Positions 5,641 to 8,877 of a stretch of 8,877 bases of DNA are shown here, piece after piece. The DNA lies in NCBI GenBank assembly GCA_025359705.1, contig JANYFS010000024.1:1-8877 (forward strand), written 5' to 3'. Both the position numbers and the translations under genes were made by a program. Origin of the DNA: Deinococcales bacterium (GTDB lineage: Bacteria > Deinococcota > Deinococci > Deinococcales > Deinococcaceae). The first letter of the stretch is position 1. Every line of letters starts with the position of its first letter. The notes under the pieces are model-generated. The model was not told the origin of the DNA, ran no database searches, and worked only from the letters and a program-made list of their open reading frames with translations.

Positions 5641-6129
5641 TTACAAATCTGCACCCAATTTCAGGCTCGAGCGGCGACCCATATGGCGCACGGCGTAAAT
5701 CCCATCGGCTCTAAAATCTTGGATGGCAGCAAACGCACTCCATTTGTGTGGAAGCGACAGATGCACTTCGTAAACTGCTGCGTCGTAAGCGCTTTTGCTA
5801 CAGGCCCGCAACAACCCCTCTCCCACCTTGTCAGATAGGCTAGAGTCCAAAACCCACAACCTCGAGACCCAGACACAGGGTTTATCGCCTTGCCAGATGC
5901 TCTGGGCGAAAATGGCTCCTAGAATCTGGTCATCCCCTGTATGATCCTGTGCCACAAAAGAATGCTCACTGCGTTCGTAGAATTTTAGGGCCGCTTCGGA
6001 GGTGCGAATGCGACTTTGCCGCTCGAGGGGATCAATTTGGTCGAAGCTGGGGTCTTCACCGCGCAACACCTCGAGGTCTAGGGCTTGGAGGGCGGGGTAA
6101 TCGTTTTCATCGAAAGGTCTGAATAACAT
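5641..6129 (-). CDS. GNAT-like protein, possibly DUF1999 family
   Basis: The 162-residue protein begins MLFRPFDENDYPALQAL, the opening beta strand and helix typical of GNAT N-acetyltransferase folds. It continues with a central FVAQ...ILGAIFAQSIWQ pair of strands and a VWVSRLWVL strand, then a serine-rich DSSLSDKVGEGLLRAC segment where the acetyl-CoA loop would lie. The canonical Q/RxxGxG/A acetyl-CoA motif is not clear (DKVGEGLL is the nearest), so catalytic activity is uncertain. From memory the overall pattern resembles the DUF1999 group of Deinococcus/Thermus proteins with a GNAT-like structure. The substrate is unknown. The ATG is preceded at six bases by TAAAAT, suggesting a leaderless message. 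The gene is divergent from the hypothetical-pth pair and ends at its own terminator. Confidence 0.65.
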   Translation of the reverse strand: MLFRPFDENDYPALQALDLEVLRGEDPSFDQIDPLERQSRIRTSEAALKFYERSEHSFVAQDHTGDDQILGAIFAQSIWQGDKPCVWVSRLWVLDSSLSDKVGEGLLRACSKSAYDAAVYEVHLSLPHKWSAFAAIQDFRADGIYAVRHMGRRSSLKLGADL

Positions 6130-6135
6130 GGTTCC

Positions 6136-6141
6136 ATTTTA
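6136..6141 (-). promoter_or_regulatory. Putative -10 box of a leaderless promoter for the GNAT-like gene
   Basis: TAAAAT on the minus strand ends six bases before the ATG. It is one half of a back-to-back promoter pair in the 74-bp divergent gap 6130-6203, the other being TACAAT at 6191-6196. Confidence 0.55.
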
Positions 6142-6166
6142 ACGAATTAGCAATTTGGAAACCGCA

Positions 6167-6194
6167 ACAAATCAATTACCACAAATCAATTACA
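6167..6194. repeat. 14-bp tandem duplication ACAAATCAATTACC / ACAAATCAATTACA
   Basis: Two adjacent copies differ only in the last base. They span the -35 to -10 area of the plus-strand promoter and the second copy supplies most of TACAAT. The repeat could be a tandem regulator-binding site or a promoter-altering duplication. Confidence 0.75.
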
Positions 6195-6196
6195 AT
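6191..6196 (+). promoter_or_regulatory. Putative -10 box of a leaderless promoter for the hypothetical-pth operon
   Basis: TACAAT ends seven bases before the ATG at 6204. An earlier in-frame ATG at 6195 overlaps this box and is therefore unlikely to be transcribed, which decides the start codon chosen for the downstream gene. Confidence 0.55.
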
Positions 6197-6203
6197 GACC
6201 TTT

Positions 6204-6623
6204 ATGAGTCAAGTACGTCACGATCTGCTCGAGCTGGCAAAACATTTACGGCATTTTCATTCGGCAATGCTGGATCAAGCCACCCTCGAGTACCAACACA
6301 AGGCGGGCCAGAAGCCCAATCCCTTCGAGCTGTTCAACCTGGTTACCAGCCACCCCGATTTCCAGTGGCTACGCCCGCTTTCGGGCCTGATGGCAACCCT
6401 AGACGAAGTAATCGACAGCAAAGCCTTGCTCAGTAGCCCCCACGTCCGCGATATTGACCGCGCCATTGCCGAGCTGTTCAGCCCCCTCGAGCCGCAGTTT
6501 AAAGAGTTTCGCACGGGTTACGCTCGAGTAAAAACCGTGTCCAAGGTACAAGAAACCGAGGCCAAATGGCGCAGTACCGTGTCCAAACTCCGCAAAGACT
6601 ACTTGGAAGGGGAACTCAACTGA
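6204..6623 (+). CDS. Conserved-looking hypothetical helical protein upstream of pth
   Basis: I do not recognise a named family. The 139-residue product is predicted almost entirely helical, with no signal peptide or membrane segment. It contains NPFELFNLVTSHPDFQWL and RPLSGLMATLDEVID, a pattern (hydrophobic helix, DP/HPxFxWLxPLS, then helix with DE) I associate with uncharacterised bacterial proteins of similar size. The C-terminal third is charged and could form a coiled coil (VQETEAKWRSTVSKLRKDYLEGEL). The ATG at 6204 is preferred over 6195 because a -10-like TACAAT covers the latter. Its TGA overlaps the pth start by four bases, so translation of pth is probably coupled to it, suggesting related physiology or simple operon economy. 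Confidence 0.7.
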   Translation: MSQVRHDLLELAKHLRHFHSAMLDQATLEYQHKAGQKPNPFELFNLVTSHPDFQWLRPLSGLMATLDEVIDSKALLSSPHVRDIDRAIAELFSPLEPQFKEFRTGYARVKTVSKVQETEAKWRSTVSKLRKDYLEGELN

Positions 6624-7309
6624 AACTGATTGTCGGTCTGGGAAATCCCACTTCCCAATATGCTCAGACCCGCCACAATGTGGGCTGGTTGGTCTTGGAC
6701 GCTTTGCAGCAGCAATTGGGCGGAACTTGGCTCCGCAGCCCCAAAGCCGAATCGCTCGAGGCCAGAATCGGTAGCGAAAAAGTGATTCTGCTGAAGCCCC
6801 AAACCTACATGAACCTTTCGGGCGAAGCAGTCGCGCCGTTGATGCGCTTTTACAAGCTCGAGCCAAGTGATTTGCTGGTGATCCAAGACGATTTGGACAG
6901 TCCTTTTGGGATTTTGCGGCTGCGAAAAGGCGGACGCTCTGGGGGACAAAACGGCATTAAATCCATTTTGCAACATGTGGGAACCGACGATTTTGCACGG
7001 CTAAAAATGGGCATCTCGAGGCCACCCGCACAGTGGGGAGTATCGGATTGGGTATTGTCCAAATGGCATGAAAACGAAAACGAAATGCTCGAGCGGCTCC
7101 TAAAAATCGCTCGAGCGGCGGCACACCATTGGGTACTCGAGGGGGTGTTGACCACCCAACAAAAATTCAACAACACAGATCTAAGGCCCAAACCCCCGCC
7201 ACCCCCAAAGGCTGAACCCAAAGAAGTTACGCTCGAGCAAAGTGTTGTTGAAAGTGTTGCTGAAAGTGTTGCTGAAAGTGTTGCTGAAGTGGGTTCGCTC
7301 GAGGGTTAG
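6620..7309 (+). CDS. pth: Peptidyl-tRNA hydrolase, with probable CTG start and extra C-terminal tail
   Basis: Pth cleaves the ester bond of peptidyl-tRNAs released prematurely from ribosomes, recycling tRNA in the cytoplasm. The family N-terminus KLIVGLGNP begins right after a CTG that overlaps the previous stop (CTGA, 6620-6623) and is preceded by AAGGGG at seven bases, so I choose this CTG as start. The nearest ATG (6566) would add 18 residues not found in the family and lies deep inside the upstream gene. Key residues are present: Asn9, catalytic His19 in TRHN, Asn65 in YMNLSG, Asp90 in QDDLD and Asn111 in GGQNG; the usual His before the Asp and in GGHNG are both Gln. The core ends near residue 185. 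A tail of about 40 residues follows, with five prolines in a row and a repeated ESVA unit, absent from typical Pth. Confidence 0.93.
   Translation: MKLIVGLGNPTSQYAQTRHNVGWLVLDALQQQLGGTWLRSPKAESLEARIGSEKVILLKPQTYMNLSGEAVAPLMRFYKLEPSDLLVIQDDLDSPFGILRLRKGGRSGGQNGIKSILQHVGTDDFARLKMGISRPPAQWGVSDWVLSKWHENENEMLERLLKIARAAAHHWVLEGVLTTQQKFNNTDLRPKPPPPPKAEPKEVTLEQSVVESVAESVAESVAEVGSLEG
7239..7286 (+). repeat. 12-bp coding tandem repeat in the pth tail (AAAGTGTTGCTG, four copies)
   Basis: The last three copies are identical; the first has TTG for CTG. The unit is a multiple of three, encodes a Ser-Val-Ala/Val-Glu repeat and so can change copy number without breaking the frame. It lies 24 bases before the stop codon. 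Confidence 0.85.
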
Positions 7310-7435
7310 AGCATTTTTCAGCGTAATGAATGAACTAATCATGCTGCTCAAAATAGGGTTCGTCCGTCTGAAACATGTTATTTGTGATCACACACTTAAA
7401 GACAAATGGACAACAGATAACCGCATTAAAATCAT
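7310..7435. other. Convergent intergenic gap with a TGTGATCACA palindrome
   Basis: This 126-bp gap separates pth from the lipoprotein gene. No stem-loop with T-run is visible for either gene. A perfect 10-bp palindrome TGTGATCACA lies at 7383-7392, with no promoter beside it. A 37-codon open frame from an ATG at 7326 lacks a ribosome site and is not called. Confidence 0.5.
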
Positions 7436-7912
7436 TTAATCATTCAAAGATAAATTGGGCGGAGTGCCATATTCAAATTGACGTAAAACGGTTTTGTCGA
7501 ATAGCAACATGGCGCGGTAATATTTGTCTTTTTGGTAGGGAATATCAAAGGTAGCCTGGGGGTCTACGGTATCCACATAATGCGAATCTCGAGCCATTTC
7601 CTTATCATTTTCATACCAAATAACCGAAGCGTAACCAGGTAGGGGAGAGGCCAAAGTCACCTCGAGCTGTAACTTTTCCCCCTCGAGGGTGATCCCTTTA
7701 GAGTTGAAACGGGCAGGGAACGTGCCTTTTCGTACTTCGGGAATGAGTGGGAAGGTGGTGAATCGGCAACTGCTTAGCGAAGCACATAACAGAATAGAAA
7801 CGATTAAAATTTTTTTATTTAATACATCTTTATTTAATACATCTTTATTTAATGTATTCGTGCTTATCCCTCGAGCGACCTTTTTATGGAAGGGTGATGA
7901 ATTCCAAATCAT
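7436..7912 (-). CDS. Putative lipoprotein of unknown function
   Basis: The product is 158 residues. A lipobox LSSC (Cys49) follows a hydrophobic stretch KKILIVSILLCA, so it should be lipidated by Lgt, cleaved by signal peptidase II and anchored in the envelope. The mature part of about 110 residues looks like a small beta-sandwich: alternating strands (KLQLEVTL, ASVIWYEN, KYYRAMLLF) and few helices. I recognise no family. The N-region before the hydrophobic core is unusually long (about 32 residues) and contains a duplicated LNKDV written by a 15-bp DNA repeat, so the functional start may be further in than the annotated ATG, though no other in-frame ATG, GTG or TTG is seen before the core. 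The ATG lies three bases after the rsmE stop, so it is the last gene of the prmA-rsmE operon. Confidence 0.7.
   Translation of the reverse strand: MIWNSSPFHKKVARGISTNTLNKDVLNKDVLNKKILIVSILLCASLSSCRFTTFPLIPEVRKGTFPARFNSKGITLEGEKLQLEVTLASPLPGYASVIWYENDKEMARDSHYVDTVDPQATFDIPYQKDKYYRAMLLFDKTVLRQFEYGTPPNLSLND
7815..7853 (-). repeat. 15-bp tandem repeat in the lipoprotein N-terminus, about 2.6 copies
   Basis: The plus-strand unit TTATTTAATACATCT occurs twice in full (7815-7829, 7830-7844) with a partial third copy. The unit keeps the reading frame and encodes LNKDV. It is very AT-rich compared with the surroundings. Confidence 0.85.
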
Positions 7913-7915
7913 AAT

Positions 7916-8614
7916 TTAAACCCCCGTGGCAGCAATCGCCCCCAGCATGGCAAGTGGCGCAGTTTCGGCCCGTAGAATACGCTGGCCCAGTGAGATGGCG
8001 GTGAATCCTTTGTTTTGCAACATCTGCACCTCGAGGGGACTGAATCCTCCTTCGGGGCCGCTGGCAATCCACAGGGGCGCGTCCCAATGCAGCCGCTCGA
8101 GCAAGGTGTTACGGCTTTCGGGGTGGGCTACAAAGCCGTTTTTCACCTCGAGGAGTTGTTTGATGCCGATTGGCTCCAGAACTGTGGGGGTGACGCTGCG
8201 CCGAGATTGCTTGCTGGCTTCTTCGGCAATGCGCTGCAAACGTAAAAGTTTGTTGCCTTTGATGTCTGGCACATCGGAAAACTGGGTTTTGAGCAACTGA
8301 ATGGTGGTCACACCCAGTTCGGTACTTTGCCGCACCACATCGGCAAGTTTGTCGCCTTTGAGCAGAGCAATTGCCAAGGTGATCGGCTGCGGGGTTTCGC
8401 GGTTGTTTTCCAGTTGTTCACGTAGCTCGAGCGTGGCAGTAAAGGCATTCAGCTCGAGGATTTGGGCCTCAAACTCCACTCCTTTGCCATCAAATACCCG
8501 CACAATGTCCCCAATTTTATGGCGCAAAACCTGCAAATGCCGCACCTCTGGGCCTTCTAGCTCGAGGGTACGGGTTTCTTCGGGCGGGAATTCGGTTATT
8601 TTGATGCGGTGCAA
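7916..8614 (-). CDS. rsmE: 16S rRNA (uracil-1498-N3)-methyltransferase RsmE
   Basis: RsmE methylates U1498 of 16S rRNA in the assembled small subunit using S-adenosylmethionine. The 232-residue product shows the SPOUT-class signature set: KGDKLADVV and STELGV (about 86-102), EEASKQSRR (131-139), the knot motif GPEGGFSPLE (186-195) and LGQRILRAETA (209-219). The N-terminal PUA-like part begins MHRIKITEF. I choose a TTG start at 8614, inside the end of prmA, because it gives the family's MHRI opening and GGAG lies about ten bases upstream; the open frame continues to an ATG at 8749, but that extension only re-reads prmA. A GTG three codons earlier is a weaker alternative. It overlaps prmA by 19 bases and is followed after three bases by the lipoprotein gene. 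Confidence 0.93.
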   Translation of the reverse strand: MHRIKITEFPPEETRTLELEGPEVRHLQVLRHKIGDIVRVFDGKGVEFEAQILELNAFTATLELREQLENNRETPQPITLAIALLKGDKLADVVRQSTELGVTTIQLLKTQFSDVPDIKGNKLLRLQRIAEEASKQSRRSVTPTVLEPIGIKQLLEVKNGFVAHPESRNTLLERLHWDAPLWIASGPEGGFSPLEVQMLQNKGFTAISLGQRILRAETAPLAMLGAIAATGV

Positions 8615-8877
8615 AGCATCCACTCTCCGTTTTGCTCGGTGTAAATGTTTTTGAAATCCTCCCGCTCGAGGGCTTCCAAGACCATAGGCAAGCGGTCTGC
8701 CAAAATCCCGGTTAGAATCAGTTGCCCATCGTCGGTCAGGGCATCCCAATATTCTCCTGCCAGCATTTGGTGCAGTTCGGCATACAAGTTACAGACCAGC
8801 ACATCATAAGGCATCTGGTCTTGCATGTCCGACAAAATTCCCTCGAAAAATTCCACGTTCAGGCCGTTGATTTGGGC
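8596..8877 (-). CDS. prmA: Ribosomal protein L11 methyltransferase PrmA, C-terminal part (cut by window edge)
   Basis: The last 93 codons are visible and the frame stays open to the right edge. PrmA trimethylates lysines and the N-terminus of ribosomal protein L11 with S-adenosylmethionine. The visible part contains the end of the Rossmann-fold catalytic domain: YDVLVCNLYAEL, where the conserved Asn precedes the substrate pocket, then DGQLILTGILADRLPMVLEAL, which closely recalls the Thermus enzyme's TGILKDRAPLV segment, and the final GEWMLCT strand. The upstream SAM-binding glycine motif is outside the window. Its stop codon lies within rsmE, so prmA and rsmE are translationally coupled; both modify the ribosome. 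Confidence 0.9.
   Translation of the reverse strand, partial: AQINGLNVEFFEGILSDMQDQMPYDVLVCNLYAELHQMLAGEYWDALTDDGQLILTGILADRLPMVLEALEREDFKNIYTEQNGEWMLCTASK

Larger units (their letters stand above)
235..8670. repeat. Dispersed iterated palindrome CTCGAG, about 61 copies
   Basis: By hand count the hexamer occurs about 61 times (first at 235, last at 8665), against about two expected in random sequence of this length. About 48 copies are inside genes and 13 lie in roughly 1.2 kb of intergenic DNA, a slightly higher density. In genes, 32 are in phase as CTC-GAG (Leu-Glu), 9 as NCT-CGA-GNN and 7 as NNC-TCG-AGN, so the sequence is kept at DNA level and not by codon choice alone. The longest empty stretches are 3970-4798 (lepB) and 348-1057 (lgt). 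Flanks vary; GCTCGAGC is commonest, but no longer consensus is fixed. Confidence 0.95.

Noticed and set aside
6566..6619. ATG start 18 codons upstream of the Pth family N-terminus
   Set aside because: It would lie inside the upstream gene with no ribosome site and add residues foreign to the family; CTG at 6620 has both a ribosome site and the expected N-terminus.
6399..6976. Two minus-strand frames opposite the hypothetical gene and pth
   Set aside because: They are antisense shadows of real genes and lack coherent domain patterns or starts.
7383..7392. TGTGATCACA as a CRP-type operator
   Set aside because: It has the half-sites but no six-base spacer, and it lies between two convergent gene ends with no promoter, so it is noted only as a palindrome.
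7326..7439. 37-codon plus-strand frame between pth and the lipoprotein gene
   Set aside because: No ribosome site or promoter is visible, and it overlaps the end of the convergent gene; too weak to call.
235..8670. CTCGAG copies as a CRISPR array or transposon ends
   Set aside because: Spacing is irregular, the copies are dispersed in coding sequence, and no repeat longer than the hexamer or a cas or transposase gene accompanies them.
8615..8749. 45-residue N-terminal extension of RsmE
   Set aside because: It only re-reads prmA in another frame; the TTG at 8614 gives the family-typical MHRI start with a ribosome site.

Overview
The window looks like a chromosomal segment from a member of the Deinococcota (Deinococcus/Thermus lineage), probably a Deinococcales-like organism of moderate GC. 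Three things point there. The signal peptidase I, PrmA, Pth and GNAT-like proteins have a Deinococcus/Thermus flavour. The prmA-rsmE gene pair occurs in Thermus, as I recall. Several genes carry a TANNNT -10 box only 6-10 bases before the start codon, as in Deinococcus leaderless genes. This is inference from recognisable motifs; no database search was run.

Layout from left to right. On the minus strand lie the 5' part of glmU (cut by the window edge), lgt directly upstream of it (lgt stop abuts glmU start), an orphan branched-chain-amino-acid-type solute-binding protein, and a small soluble Ser/Thr protein kinase. The kinase is divergent from lepB (signal peptidase I) on the plus strand. lepB converges on a DUF503 gene across a strong bidirectional terminator. 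Then on the minus strand come DUF503, a cysteine-free HMA-like protein and a GNAT-like/DUF1999-like protein, separated by hairpins and short tandem repeats. Divergent from the last is a plus-strand pair: a small alpha-helical hypothetical gene translationally coupled to pth. Finally a minus-strand operon prmA-rsmE-lipoprotein runs in from the right edge.

Functional themes are envelope biogenesis and protein export (GlmU, Lgt, LepB, with an exported binding protein and a lipoprotein as likely substrates) and translation housekeeping (Pth, RsmE, PrmA). No mobile element, phage, CRISPR array or RNA gene is visible.

The most striking signal is not a gene. The palindrome CTCGAG occurs about 61 times in 8.9 kb, roughly once per 145 bp against about two expected by chance. 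It lies in genes (all three codon phases, mostly as Leu-Glu) and between genes at equal or higher density. It is absent from an 829-bp stretch containing the AT-richer lepB. It behaves like a highly iterated palindrome, comparable in style to cyanobacterial HIP1. Other points of interest are leaderless-type promoters, a probable CTG start codon for pth, an HMA fold without metal-binding cysteines, and many independent short tandem duplications.
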